NCBI RefSeq assembly: GCF_002311515.1
Contig: NZ_DCAO01000004.1
Span: forward strand, 40,135-48,290
Length of the DNA stretch: 8,156 nucleotides
Reading direction: 5' to 3'
DNA from: Thalassospira sp. UBA1131
GTDB lineage: Bacteria > Pseudomonadota > Alphaproteobacteria > Rhodospirillales > Thalassospiraceae
The stretch's first letter is position 1. Each line of letters starts with the position of its first letter. Position numbers and translations under genes: made by a program. The notes beneath the pieces are model-generated. The model was not told the origin of the DNA, searched no databases, and saw only the letters and a program-made list of their open reading frames with translations. Shown here in pieces: positions 1-7,853 of the stretch.

Positions 1-468
1 GATGTCGCGAAGATATTTCGTCATGGCTGGTCACATATGACACCAGCCCAGCGCGATTTCGCAGCAAGGCAGCTTGACGAGATGTTGGACTGGTGTCTGA
101 CGCATTCGATGCGCAAGGATGGCAGTTTTGTCTTTGACGAACATTTTTATAATTCGCTTGAGTCCTGTCACTATTTCGGCGTTTCGTTTCTTGATGAGGT
201 CGGCTATTTCAGGCCGCGCAAACGGTTCTGGACGGACCGGAAATTCCCCGAGGCCAGCCGGGTGCAGCATCATGTGATAGCCCGCTTGAATGAGTTCTGT
301 CCGCAAAATCCAAGCGTCATCGCCGCGAAATGGAAGGCTGGAACGGATCTGAACCTTGCCGCGAAACAACCGGTATCGGCGGCAGAAACAGAACATCTTT
401 CAAGGCGGCAGCGGCACAAGTTCCTTGTCAGTGCCGATACATCTGCAAGCTCTTTTAAAAACGATTGA
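1..468 (+). CDS. 3' end of a gene for a protein of unknown function (5' truncated by window edge)
   Basis: The frame is open from base 1 to the TGA at 466-468, giving 155 visible residues. An ATG lies at 37, but no Shine-Dalgarno sequence precedes it and the codons before it read as plausible protein, so this is more likely the C-terminal part of a larger protein than a complete 143-residue one. Features visible are a soluble, aromatic-rich segment with WCLTHS, DGSF and a FYNSLESCHYFGVSFLDEVGYF-like stretch (about residues 48-69 counted from the ATG), followed by a basic, polar tail of about 35 residues with no obvious fold. The DGSF...YFGVSFLDE pattern vaguely recalls the last helices of alpha/alpha-barrel sugar-acting proteins, but I cannot assign a family. 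There are no membrane segments. It lies 37 nt upstream of the transporter gene on the same strand and may share its transcript. Confidence 0.72.
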   Translation, partial: DVAKIFRHGWSHMTPAQRDFAARQLDEMLDWCLTHSMRKDGSFVFDEHFYNSLESCHYFGVSFLDEVGYFRPRKRFWTDRKFPEASRVQHHVIARLNEFCPQNPSVIAAKWKAGTDLNLAAKQPVSAAETEHLSRRQRHKFLVSADTSASSFKND

Positions 469-505
469 TGCCGCTATCTTCCAACCGTGACGGATCAAAA
501 CTAAA

Positions 506-1894
506 ATGGCGTTGCAGCAGCAGTATTTTATCGGCGGGTCGGTTCTGCGCCATATCCTCGGCATGGCTTCGACAAGCATGCTTGCACTTGTTGCGATGGT
601 GGCTGTCGATGCGCTTGACCTATTTTTCCTGAGCCTTCTGGGCGATGTCGATATTGTTGCCGCACTTGGCTTTGCCTGGCCCCTGATATTTTTCACGCTG
701 GCGATATCGCTTGGAGTGTCGACGTCAATGACGGCGTTGGTGGCACGGGCCGAAGGGCTTGGCGACCGCGACCGCGCGCGCGTGATGGCAACGCATATTC
801 TGCTTTTTGGTGTCGGTCTTTCGGTTCTGATGACAGCGGCGATTTGGTGGGGGGCGCCAAATATGCTTGCCTGGCTCGGCGCATCAGGCCGCGTTCATGA
901 GCTTGCCACCAGTTATCTTCAGATCGTCATGCTGTGCCTGCCCATTCTGGTGCTTAGCATGGCATCCGGGGCGCTTTTGCGGGTGATCGGTGCCAAACAA
1001 CGTTCGATGTGGGCCAAGATCGCAGGGGCGGTCACCAACGGTGTGCTTGATCCCATCTTCATTTTTGGTTTTGGCTGGGGTGTTGAAGGTGCTGCATGGG
1101 CCACCGTGATATCGCGCGTCGTGATCATGGTGATTGCGTTTTATGGCGTGCGCAATGTGCATAACATGCTGGGCCGTTTCAATCGTGCTGTATTCGCGCA
1201 AGATGTTCGCGAAATTGCCAGGGTCACCGTGCCGATCGGGCTGGCCAAAACCGGCCCGCCAATTGCCAGCGGTTTTATCATGGCATCAATGGCAAAGTTT
1301 GGGTCAGACGCCGTCGCGGCAATGGCGATCATCGAACGCATCGCGCCATTTGCCTTTGTCGGTTACATGGCCTTGCCCCAGGCTATCGGGCCGATCTTTG
1401 GACAGAACTTTTCCGCTAAACGCACGGATCGGGTGCGCGCCATCTGGCATTCGGTCTGGGGGCTGATTGTTGTCTATGGTCTGGTGGTGTCAGCACTGTT
1501 GTTTGTTTTGTCTGACCAATTGGCTGAACTGTTTCGCACCACACCGGAAACCGCAAACCTGCTGGGCCTGTTCTGTACGGCGATTGCGCCGCTTTACATG
1601 TTCCTCGGCCTGCAGTTTTCATCCCATACCTTCTTTAACGTCACCGGGCGGCCTAATCTTGCGATGCTTGCCGATCTTGCCAAGGAGTTTCTTGGCGTGA
1701 TCCCGCTCGTCTGGTTGGGCAGCATCTATTTCGGGGCCGTCGGGGTTTTGTGGGGGCAGGTCGCGGGTATTGTGTTGTTTGGTGCCTTGACCGGCATCGT
1801 CAGTTACAGGCTGGCGTGCCAAAAACCTCGCTCTGACCAATTGTTGCAATCGGGGCCACACAAGCCCGTGGTTGGCGGCGGGAACGCAGGGTGA
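506..1894 (+). CDS. MATE-family efflux transporter (multidrug/cation antiporter)
   Basis: This 462-residue inner-membrane protein is highly hydrophobic throughout, with alternating membrane segments consistent with the usual 12 helices; MATE proteins are typically 440-470 residues. It shows the two-fold MatE layout. The N-terminal half contains the early segment ending MTALVARAEGLGDRDRAR (about residues 75-92), then ASGALLRVIGAKQRS and the loop NGVLDPIFIFGFGWGVEGAAWATV (about 179-202), which is a hallmark of the family. The C-terminal half repeats the arrangement with PQAIGPIFGQNFSAKRTDRVR (about 291-311) and FFNVTGRPNLAML. MATE proteins export cationic drugs or metabolites in exchange for Na+ or H+; the substrate here cannot be read from sequence. 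ATG 506 is the first start after an in-frame stop at 488-490. Its ribosome site is weak (a GGAT about 10 nt upstream). The C-terminal 20 residues are polar and probably cytoplasmic. It converges on the acetyltransferase gene with 16 nt between them. Confidence 0.93.
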   Translation: MALQQQYFIGGSVLRHILGMASTSMLALVAMVAVDALDLFFLSLLGDVDIVAALGFAWPLIFFTLAISLGVSTSMTALVARAEGLGDRDRARVMATHILLFGVGLSVLMTAAIWWGAPNMLAWLGASGRVHELATSYLQIVMLCLPILVLSMASGALLRVIGAKQRSMWAKIAGAVTNGVLDPIFIFGFGWGVEGAAWATVISRVVIMVIAFYGVRNVHNMLGRFNRAVFAQDVREIARVTVPIGLAKTGPPIASGFIMASMAKFGSDAVAAMAIIERIAPFAFVGYMALPQAIGPIFGQNFSAKRTDRVRAIWHSVWGLIVVYGLVVSALLFVLSDQLAELFRTTPETANLLGLFCTAIAPLYMFLGLQFSSHTFFNVTGRPNLAMLADLAKEFLGVIPLVWLGSIYFGAVGVLWGQVAGIVLFGALTGIVSYRLACQKPRSDQLLQSGPHKPVVGGGNAG

Positions 1895-1927
1895 TCTGCG
1901 ATCAGAAAGATCAGCTTTGTTTCTGAT
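1885..1927. terminator. Possible bidirectional terminator: two adjacent inverted repeats in the convergent junction
   Basis: The first repeat pairs CGCAG (1885-1889) with CTGCG (1896-1900); with one more G-U pair the + strand RNA closes on a GUGA (GNRA-type) tetraloop. The second is an exact 8-bp inverted repeat, ATCAGAAA (1901-1908) with TTTCTGAT (1920-1927), and an 11-nt loop. They overlap the stop codons of both converging genes. Neither strand has a clear T run just after a stem, so this does not fit a classical intrinsic terminator well. Position is the main argument. Confidence 0.3.
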
Positions 1928-2420
1928 TACGGGCATCAAGCGTCATCAAAAGACACGGGCCCTTGGCGGTTTCATATTCCCGCCCGGCAACAAAACCAAT
2001 GGACTCATAACACCGAATAGCACGTTCGTTTTCCGGATCGGGGTCTATCCCGATCATGGGCGCGCCACGTTCAAACAATTGGCGTGTCAGCATCTTTAGG
2101 AACATTTGTCCATGCCCGCAGCCCATCATGTCGGGCACGCCAATAAAGGCGTCCAGACAGCGGGTATGTTCGGGCAGGGGATCAAAATGCGCCTGTGGCC
2201 ATTGATGGGCGTCGTAATGCTGGACAAAGGCAAAGGGGCGGTTGCGGTACGACACAATCAGGGTCGCCATTTCGGCCAGTTCGACATCTTCGGAAATCAG
2301 TTCAAGCTGTTCGGCCGGTTCGCCCCACCAGCGGATGACTTCGGGCACATGCAGCCAGCGGCCAATCATCGGCAGATCATTTGGGGTGGCCCGTCTGAAG
2401 CTGTATTTTGACGGGCCCAT
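1911..2420 (-). CDS. GNAT acetyltransferase resembling aminoglycoside 6'-N-acetyltransferases
   Basis: This is a 169-residue cytosolic single-domain GNAT protein expected to transfer an acyl group, usually acetyl from acetyl-CoA, to an amine. The N-terminal FRRATPNDLPMIGRWLHVPEV and the WWGEP motif (residues 31-35) resemble the AAC(6')-Ib-type start. LDAFIG (89-94) followed by GCGHG (100-104) is the strand and pyrophosphate-binding loop for CoA. PDPENERAIRCYESIGF (127-143) matches the PxPxNxRAIRCYExxGF signature of AAC(6') and of the related siderophore-biosynthesis acyltransferases. Its ATG lies 3 nt after the stop of the HMG-CoA lyase gene, with a GGGGA ribosome site (2428-2432) inside that gene's end, so it is the last gene of the operon and probably translationally coupled. 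Family membership is firm; the substrate is not. It could acetylate an aminoglycoside, a siderophore-type or other amine, or a protein. Confidence 0.88.
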   Translation of the reverse strand: MGPSKYSFRRATPNDLPMIGRWLHVPEVIRWWGEPAEQLELISEDVELAEMATLIVSYRNRPFAFVQHYDAHQWPQAHFDPLPEHTRCLDAFIGVPDMMGCGHGQMFLKMLTRQLFERGAPMIGIDPDPENERAIRCYESIGFVAGREYETAKGPCLLMTLDARNQKQS

Positions 2421-2423
2421 CGA

Positions 2424-3353
2424 TTAGTCCCCGGTCGTTGATCTTTTTGCTGCCAAGGCCATATTGACCTTCGATGCACTTGATTTTGCTATCTGATCAC
2501 AAATCCAGCTTCCTGTCTCGGCAAGCTTTTCAAGATCGATACCGGTTTTGATGCCAAGCCCGTTCAGCATATAGACAACGTCCTCGGTCGCGACATTGCC
2601 ACTGGCCCCCTTGGCATAGGGACAGCCACCCAGACCGGCGACGGAACTGTCAATTACGGCTACACCCATTTGCAGCACAGCAAGCAAATTGGCCAGCGCC
2701 TGACCATAGGTGTCATGGAAGTGTGCGGCGAGTTTTTCGGTCGGCACATGCCTGGTAACAGCGGCGATCATCGCCTGCGCCTTGGCGGGCGTACCTGTGC
2801 CGATGGTATCGCCCAGACTGATTTCATAGCAGCCCATGTCATAAAGCGCCTTTGCGACCTCGGCGACCTTTTCAGGCGCAATGTCGCCTTCATACGGGCA
2901 GCCCAGAACGCAGGAAACATATCCGCGTACTGAAAGGCCGGCGTCACGCGCCGCATCGGCCACCGGGCAGAAGCGATCAAGGCTTTCAGCAATCGAGCAA
3001 TTGATGTTCTTTTGCGAGAAACTTTCCGATGCCGCACCAAATACCGCAACCTCGGTCGCGCCCGCGGCGATGGCTGCCTCAAGACCCTTCATGTTCGGGG
3101 CCAGCACCGGGTATGTCACACCGGCTTTACGGGTGATCTGGGCCATGACATCGGGCGCATCGGCCATTTGTGGCACCCATTTCGGGCTGACAAAGGCGGT
3201 GGCTTCGATCACGGATAATCCGGCATCATTCAGGCGATGGATCAACTCGACCTTGGTTGCGGTCGGGACCATTGCCTTTTCGTTCTGAAGCCCGTCACGT
3301 GGGCCGACTTCAATGATTTTGACGTGACTTGGCAGATCGGAAAGCAGGGCCAT
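2424..3353 (-). CDS. liuE: Hydroxymethylglutaryl-CoA lyase
   Basis: This 309-residue TIM-barrel enzyme of the HMGL-like family (also called mvaB) cleaves (S)-3-hydroxy-3-methylglutaryl-CoA to acetoacetate and acetyl-CoA, the last step of leucine degradation. EVGPRDGLQNE (15-25) carries the Arg19-Asp20 pair of the active site. HFHDTYGQALAN (211-222) supplies the two metal-binding histidines, 211 and 213. GLGGCPYAKGASGNVATED (240-258) is the family signature, with catalytic Cys244 on the mobile loop and the metal-ligand Asn253. Length is typical of bacterial enzymes, with no targeting peptide. The ATG overlaps the stop of liuD by one base (TAATG) and is preceded by a strong GAGGAGG ribosome site (3361-3367, 7-nt spacing) inside the end of liuD, so coupled translation is very likely. 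All key residues are present. The motif set and neighbours make isopropylmalate or citramalate synthase unlikely. Confidence 0.97.
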   Translation of the reverse strand: MALLSDLPSHVKIIEVGPRDGLQNEKAMVPTATKVELIHRLNDAGLSVIEATAFVSPKWVPQMADAPDVMAQITRKAGVTYPVLAPNMKGLEAAIAAGATEVAVFGAASESFSQKNINCSIAESLDRFCPVADAARDAGLSVRGYVSCVLGCPYEGDIAPEKVAEVAKALYDMGCYEISLGDTIGTGTPAKAQAMIAAVTRHVPTEKLAAHFHDTYGQALANLLAVLQMGVAVIDSSVAGLGGCPYAKGASGNVATEDVVYMLNGLGIKTGIDLEKLAETGSWICDQIAKSSASKVNMALAAKRSTTGD

Positions 3354-5356
3354 TATTCGGCCTCCTCAATCGCGATCAGTTCCGCGCCATCATCGACCTG
3401 ATCCCCGACGCCAAAGAACACTTCCTTGATCGTGCCGGTGACGGGGGCGGAAATGGTGTGTTCCATTTTCATCGCTTCCATCACGACGAGCTTGTCCCCC
3501 GCCGTGACCGATTGACCGGCCTTTGCCATCACTGCGATGATCTTGCCCGGCATCGGTGCGGTGAGGCCACCACCGGTACCTTCGTTGCCACCAGCCGCGG
3601 CCAGCGGGTCAAAGATGTCGAGACGGTCCGAGCGACCATCACGGAAAATCATCAGACGATTGCCGTCACGAAGCACCGATGCGCGTTTGCGGACGTTATT
3701 GAAGCTGGCAACGATGGCGCCATTTTCATCATGCTCGGCACTGGCGATGATAGCGCTACCATCGGGCATATCGATGACATAGCCCTGATCGCGGTAATGC
3801 ACCTTGACCAGCAGGTCCGATCCATCATGACGCAGGATCAGGTCATGGTGGTTATCGTCATTCAGCCGGAAACCGGCGGTGCTGTGCCAGGGCGAATAGG
3901 GATCGTTGCTTTGGGCGGCATAACGGGTGGCCTCGGCATCGCGGGTCAACAGGATATCAAGGGCGGCGAAAGCCAGGGCTTCGTTATCCGGTGTGCCGGG
4001 GGCCGGGATCAGGTCACCCTGATAGTTCGGGATAAACCCGGTTTCGACCTCACCGCGTTCAAAGGCCGGATGACGGGCGATATTGCCAAGGAATCCGGTA
4101 TTTGTGGTGACACCAACAATCTGCACATCATTAAGCGCAGTCGCCATGCGACGGAGCGCGGATGGGCGGTCCACATCCCAAGCGATCAGCTTGGCGATCA
4201 TCGGGTCATAATGGATCGATACTTCGCCGCCTTCATAAACGCCGGTATCAACGCGCACATGATCGGTTTCGCGCGGCATGCGCATATGAACAAGCTTGCC
4301 GGTTGCCGGCAGGAAATCATTCTGCGGGTCTTCGGCATAGATGCGGACTTCAAAGGCATGACCGTTGATCGAAAGGTCTTCCTGCGCCTTTGGCAGTTTT
4401 TCGCCGTCGGCCACACGCAGCTGCCATTCCACAAGGTCTTCGCCGGTGATTTTTTCGGTCACCGGATGTTCCACCTGAAGGCGGGTGTTCATTTCCATGA
4501 AATAGAACGCACCAGACGCATCAAGCAGGAATTCGACCGTGCCAGCCCCCTGATAGCCAATCGCCTTGGCGGCATCGACCGCGGCCTTGCCCATCTGGGC
4601 ACGGAGGTCCTCGGTCATGCCAGGTGCCGGGGCCTCTTCAATTACTTTCTGATGGCGGCGCTGCAAGGAGCAATCGCGTTCAAACAGATAGACCGCATTG
4701 CCATGGCTGTCGGCAAAGACCTGAATTTCAACATGGCGCGGTTTGACGATCAGTTTTTCAATCAGGCAATGGTCATCGCCAAAGCTGCTGGCGGCTTCGC
4801 GTTTGCAGCTGATCAGCGCGTCCTTGAAATCGGATGCCTTTTCAACCGCACGCATGCCTTTGCCGCCACCCCCGGCGGATGCCTTGATCAATACCGGATA
4901 GCCGATCTTGTCAGCCTCTGTTGCCAGAAGGTCGGGGTCTTGATCTTCGCCGTGATAACCCGGCACCAGCGGCACACCGGCCTTGCCCATGATTTTCTTG
5001 GCTTCGGATTTCGACCCCATGGCGCGGATCGCACTTGCCGGTGGGCCGACAAAAACACAGCCTGCCTTTTCCAGCGCATCGGCAAAACCGGCATTTTCCG
5101 ACAGGAAGCCATAGCCCGGATGAACCGCATCAGCACCCGATTGCGCGATGACTTCAAGCAGCCGGTCGGTGCGCAGATAGCTGTCCTTGGGGGCAGGCGC
5201 GCCAATGTGATAGGCCTCGTCGGCGTGTTTGACATGCAGGGCATTGGCGTCGGCATCGGAATAAACGGCGACCGTGGCAATTCCCATGCGACGGGCGGTC
5301 TTGATCACGCGGCAGGCGATCTCACCGCGGTTGGCGATCAGAAGTTTGCGCGGCAT
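3353..5356 (-). CDS. liuD: Methylcrotonyl-CoA carboxylase, biotin-containing (alpha) subunit
   Basis: This 667-residue cytosolic subunit carboxylates its own biotin with ATP and bicarbonate, then hands the carboxyl group to LiuB, which places it on 3-methylcrotonyl-CoA. The biotin carboxylase domain covers about residues 1-445: KLLIANRGEIA at the N-terminus, the ATP-grasp glycine loop GGGGKGM (162-168), RDCSLQRRHQK (227-237), and MEMNTRLQVEH (287-297) with metal ligands Glu288 and Asn290 and catalytic Arg292. A linker (BT-type) domain follows, then a biotinyl domain (about 597-667) with AMKM and biotinylated Lys630. The ATG at 5356 was chosen because KLLIANRGEIA begins right after it; the frame runs open 36 codons further but would intrude into liuC. 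A GGAG lies 11 nt upstream (5368-5371). One nucleotide separates it from the liuC stop. Propionyl- or acetyl-CoA carboxylase subunits look similar; the neighbouring liuB, liuC and liuE settle the call. Confidence 0.96.
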   Translation of the reverse strand: MPRKLLIANRGEIACRVIKTARRMGIATVAVYSDADANALHVKHADEAYHIGAPAPKDSYLRTDRLLEVIAQSGADAVHPGYGFLSENAGFADALEKAGCVFVGPPASAIRAMGSKSEAKKIMGKAGVPLVPGYHGEDQDPDLLATEADKIGYPVLIKASAGGGGKGMRAVEKASDFKDALISCKREAASSFGDDHCLIEKLIVKPRHVEIQVFADSHGNAVYLFERDCSLQRRHQKVIEEAPAPGMTEDLRAQMGKAAVDAAKAIGYQGAGTVEFLLDASGAFYFMEMNTRLQVEHPVTEKITGEDLVEWQLRVADGEKLPKAQEDLSINGHAFEVRIYAEDPQNDFLPATGKLVHMRMPRETDHVRVDTGVYEGGEVSIHYDPMIAKLIAWDVDRPSALRRMATALNDVQIVGVTTNTGFLGNIARHPAFERGEVETGFIPNYQGDLIPAPGTPDNEALAFAALDILLTRDAEATRYAAQSNDPYSPWHSTAGFRLNDDNHHDLILRHDGSDLLVKVHYRDQGYVIDMPDGSAIIASAEHDENGAIVASFNNVRKRASVLRDGNRLMIFRDGRSDRLDIFDPLAAAGGNEGTGGGLTAPMPGKIIAVMAKAGQSVTAGDKLVVMEAMKMEHTISAPVTGTIKEVFFGVGDQVDDGAELIAIEEAE

Positions 5357-5357
5357 G

Positions 5358-6170
5358 TTATTTCTTGCTCCAGTTCGCGGGACGTTTTTCCAGAAAGGCA
5401 CCGACACCTTCGCGGCCCTCGGCACTTGCGCGTTGATCGGCAATGCGTTGGGCGGTGTCATCAATCACGGCATCTGAAATCGGTTTGTTGGCAACCGCGT
5501 AAATCAGGTTCTTGGCCGCGTGCATGGCATCCGGGCCATTGGCCAGCAGAAGCTTCGCCATTTCCTGCCCACGGGCAGCCAAGTCATCGGTCGTGGTGAT
5601 TTCATGCACCAGCCCGATCTGTTGGGCAGTTTTGGCATCAAACCGTTCGGCGGTCAGGAAATAACGCCGTGCCTGATTAACCCCGATGGCCTCCACCACA
5701 TAGGGTGAAATCACCGCCGGGATTAGGCCCAGCTTGACTTCGGACAGGCAGAAGCTTGCGCGATCGGACGCGATCACGATGTCACAGCACGCCGCCAGAC
5801 CAACCCCGCCACCAAAGGCTGCCCCGTTAACCAGTGCAATGGTTGGCTTTGAGGCAAAGTTCAAAACCTTCATCAGTTTGGCGAGCGCGCGGGAGTCAGC
5901 AAGGTTTTCGGCATGGCTATAGCCCGCCATGCGCTTCATCCAGTTAAGATCCGCACCAGCCGAGAAGCTTTTGCCAGCCCCGGTCAGGATGATCACCCGA
6001 ACAGCCGGATCGGCATCAAGGGCTTCGATCTTGGCGGTCAGATCGTTGATAAGGACATCATCAAACGCATTGTGAATTTCGGGCCGGTTCAGCGTGATAG
6101 TCGCAACGCCATTGGCGGCGACTTCATAAAGTGCGGCATCAGAAATGTTATCGGTGTTTACATTGCTCAT
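5358..6170 (-). CDS. liuC: Methylglutaconyl-CoA hydratase (enoyl-CoA hydratase/isomerase family)
   Basis: This 270-residue crotonase-fold protein is expected to hydrate 3-methylglutaconyl-CoA to HMG-CoA, linking the carboxylase to the lyase encoded beside it. TITLNRPEIHNAF (24-36) is the usual N-terminal strand. SAGADLNWM (70-78) and GAAFGGGVGLAACCD (116-130) form the CoA-binding and oxyanion-hole loops. SEVKLGLIPA (143-152) contains Glu144, equivalent to the second catalytic glutamate of crotonases. The position of the first catalytic glutamate is Gly124; from memory other bacterial LiuC proteins also lack it. The C-terminal EGVGAFLEKRPANW (254-267) is typical of the family. The start at 6170 has a GAGG ribosome site (6176-6179, 5-nt spacing) that overlaps the liuB stop; the frame is open further upstream but those residues look like antisense of liuB. 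Assignment to this hydratase rather than a general enoyl-CoA hydratase rests largely on the operon. Confidence 0.93.
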   Translation of the reverse strand: MSNVNTDNISDAALYEVAANGVATITLNRPEIHNAFDDVLINDLTAKIEALDADPAVRVIILTGAGKSFSAGADLNWMKRMAGYSHAENLADSRALAKLMKVLNFASKPTIALVNGAAFGGGVGLAACCDIVIASDRASFCLSEVKLGLIPAVISPYVVEAIGVNQARRYFLTAERFDAKTAQQIGLVHEITTTDDLAARGQEMAKLLLANGPDAMHAAKNLIYAVANKPISDAVIDDTAQRIADQRASAEGREGVGAFLEKRPANWSKK

Positions 6171-6177
6171 GACGGCC

Positions 6178-7788
6178 TCACATTCTGAACACGCCAAACC
6201 GGGTTTCTTCGACCGGTTTGTTAAGGGCGGCCGACAGGCCAAGGCCAAGCACCATGCGGGTATCAGCCGGATCAATCACGCCATCATCCCAAAGGCGGGC
6301 GGATGCGTAATAGGGGTGGCCTTGTTCTTCGTATTGATCGCGGATCGGGGCCTTGAACGCCTCTTGCTCGGCCTCCGGCCAGTGTTCGCCGCGCTTTTCG
6401 GCGGCATCGGCGCGAATTTGCGTCAAAACGTTCGCAGCCTGTTCGCCACCCATGACGGAAATACGGGCATTTGGCCACATCCACAGGAAGCGCGGGCTGT
6501 ATGCGCGACCACACATGCCATAGTTGCCTGCACCAAAGGACCCACCGATCAGGACGGTGAATTTCGGTACATTTGCCGTGGCAACTGCGGTGACAAGCTT
6601 CGCGCCATCCTTGGCAATGCCGCCGCTTTCATATTTGCGGCCGATCATGAAGCCGGTGATGTTTTGCAGGAATACCAGCGGAATGCCGCGTTGTGCGCAC
6701 AGTTCGATGAAATGCGCACCCTTAAGCGCGCTTTCGGAAAACAGGATGCCGTTATTGGCAATGATACCGACCGGATAGCCAAAGATACGGGCAAAGCCGG
6801 TAACAAGGGTCGTGCCATACTGTGCCTTGAACTCATCAAGCTCCGACCCGTCAACGATGCGGGCAATGATTTCACGCACGTCGTAGGGCTTTTTGGTGTC
6901 GGTCGGCACCACGCCGTAAATCTCGCGCGGGTCATAGGCCGGGGCGCGCGGTTCGGTCAATGTCAGGCCCGGATTTTTGGTCCAGTTCAGGTTTTTGACA
7001 ACATCGCGTGCAATCGACAGCGCGTGGCTGTCATCCTGTGCATAGTGATCAGTTACACCGGATGTTTTGCAATGAACATCAGCGCCGCCAAGGTCTTCGG
7101 CCGAGACGACTTCACCGGTGGCGGCCTTCACCAGCGGCGGACCGCCGAGGAAGATCGTGCCTTGTTTGCGGACAATAATGCTTTCATCCGACATCGCCGG
7201 GACGTAAGCACCACCCGCGGTGCAGGACCCCATGACAACCGCGATTTGCGGGATGCCTTTGGACGACATGGTTGCCTGGTTAAAGAAGATGCGTCCGAAA
7301 TGGTCGCGATCCGGGAACACATCATCCTGACGGGGCAGGTTGGCCCCGCCGCTATCGACCAGATAGATGCAGGGCAGGTTGTTTTCCAGTGCGATTTCCT
7401 GTGCGCGAAGATGCTTCTTCACGGTCATCGGGTAGTAGGAACCACCCTTGACCGTGGCGTCATTGGCGACAATCACGCATTCAACGCCTGAAACACGGCC
7501 GATACCGGTAATGATGCCGGCGGCCGGAACGTCTTCATCGCCATACATGCCATGTGCGGCAAGCTGCGAGAGTTCCAAAAACGGGGAGCCGACATCAAGA
7601 AGCTGGCGAATACGTTCACGCGGCAGCAATTTGCCCCGACCGGTATGGCGATCACGGGCGCGTTCACCGCCGCCCAGTTTGACCGCAGCGATTTGATCGC
7701 GCAAATCCGCAACCAGCTTTTCCATATGTTCGGCATTGTTGCGGAATTCTTCGGAACGGGCGTTCACCGCAGATTTCAGTACCGTCAT
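6178..7788 (-). CDS. liuB: Methylcrotonyl-CoA carboxylase, carboxyltransferase (beta) subunit
   Basis: This 536-residue carboxyltransferase transfers CO2 from carboxybiotin on LiuD to 3-methylcrotonyl-CoA, giving 3-methylglutaconyl-CoA. It has the two crotonase-like halves of the family. The N-terminal half includes GGGERARDRHTGRGKL (39-54), NDATVKGGSYYPMTVKKHL (109-127) and GSCTAGGAYVPAMSDE (187-202). The C-terminal half includes NNGILFSESALKGAHFIELC (345-364), LQNITGFMIGRKYESGGIAKDGAK (about 374-397) and GGSFGAGNYGMCGRAY (415-430). These are characteristic of MCC beta subunits rather than propionyl-CoA carboxylase, and the length is normal. The N-terminus beginning MTVLKSAVNARSEEF matches the usual start, supporting ATG 7788; a GGTGA lies 9 nt upstream as a modest ribosome site. 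It is the first gene of the operon, with liuC 7 nt downstream. Confidence 0.97.
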   Translation of the reverse strand: MTVLKSAVNARSEEFRNNAEHMEKLVADLRDQIAAVKLGGGERARDRHTGRGKLLPRERIRQLLDVGSPFLELSQLAAHGMYGDEDVPAAGIITGIGRVSGVECVIVANDATVKGGSYYPMTVKKHLRAQEIALENNLPCIYLVDSGGANLPRQDDVFPDRDHFGRIFFNQATMSSKGIPQIAVVMGSCTAGGAYVPAMSDESIIVRKQGTIFLGGPPLVKAATGEVVSAEDLGGADVHCKTSGVTDHYAQDDSHALSIARDVVKNLNWTKNPGLTLTEPRAPAYDPREIYGVVPTDTKKPYDVREIIARIVDGSELDEFKAQYGTTLVTGFARIFGYPVGIIANNGILFSESALKGAHFIELCAQRGIPLVFLQNITGFMIGRKYESGGIAKDGAKLVTAVATANVPKFTVLIGGSFGAGNYGMCGRAYSPRFLWMWPNARISVMGGEQAANVLTQIRADAAEKRGEHWPEAEQEAFKAPIRDQYEEQGHPYYASARLWDDGVIDPADTRMVLGLGLSAALNKPVEETRFGVFRM

Positions 7789-7853
7789 CGTCCGTTTTCA
7801 CCGTTTTTTTGTTATGGGCAAATCGGCCCGCGTGCAGGGTGTTTATGGCTGTT

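Noticed and set aside
2106..2411. 101-codon + strand frame opposite the acetyltransferase
   Set aside because: The minus-strand frame carries clear GNAT motifs; the + frame has none and no ribosome site.
5354..5464. Longer start for liuD (36 extra residues from 5464)
   Set aside because: The extension overlaps the liuC coding region by about 100 nt and does not resemble biotin carboxylases, which begin at the KLLIANRGEIA segment right after ATG 5356.
3329..5599. 756-codon open frame on the + strand opposite liuD
   Set aside because: It is an antisense shadow of liuD and of its edges into liuE and liuC, whose protein motifs are unmistakable. Its translation has low-complexity, His/Arg/Gly-rich composition and no family resemblance, as expected from GC-rich codon use on the other strand.
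6168..6275. Longer start for liuC (35 extra residues from 6275)
   Set aside because: The extra codons lie within the end of liuB. ATG 6170 has a well-spaced GAGG site and gives the normal family length.
6145..7491. 448-codon open frame on the + strand opposite liuB
   Set aside because: It is an antisense shadow of the carboxyltransferase gene, with no recognisable domain and no ribosome site.
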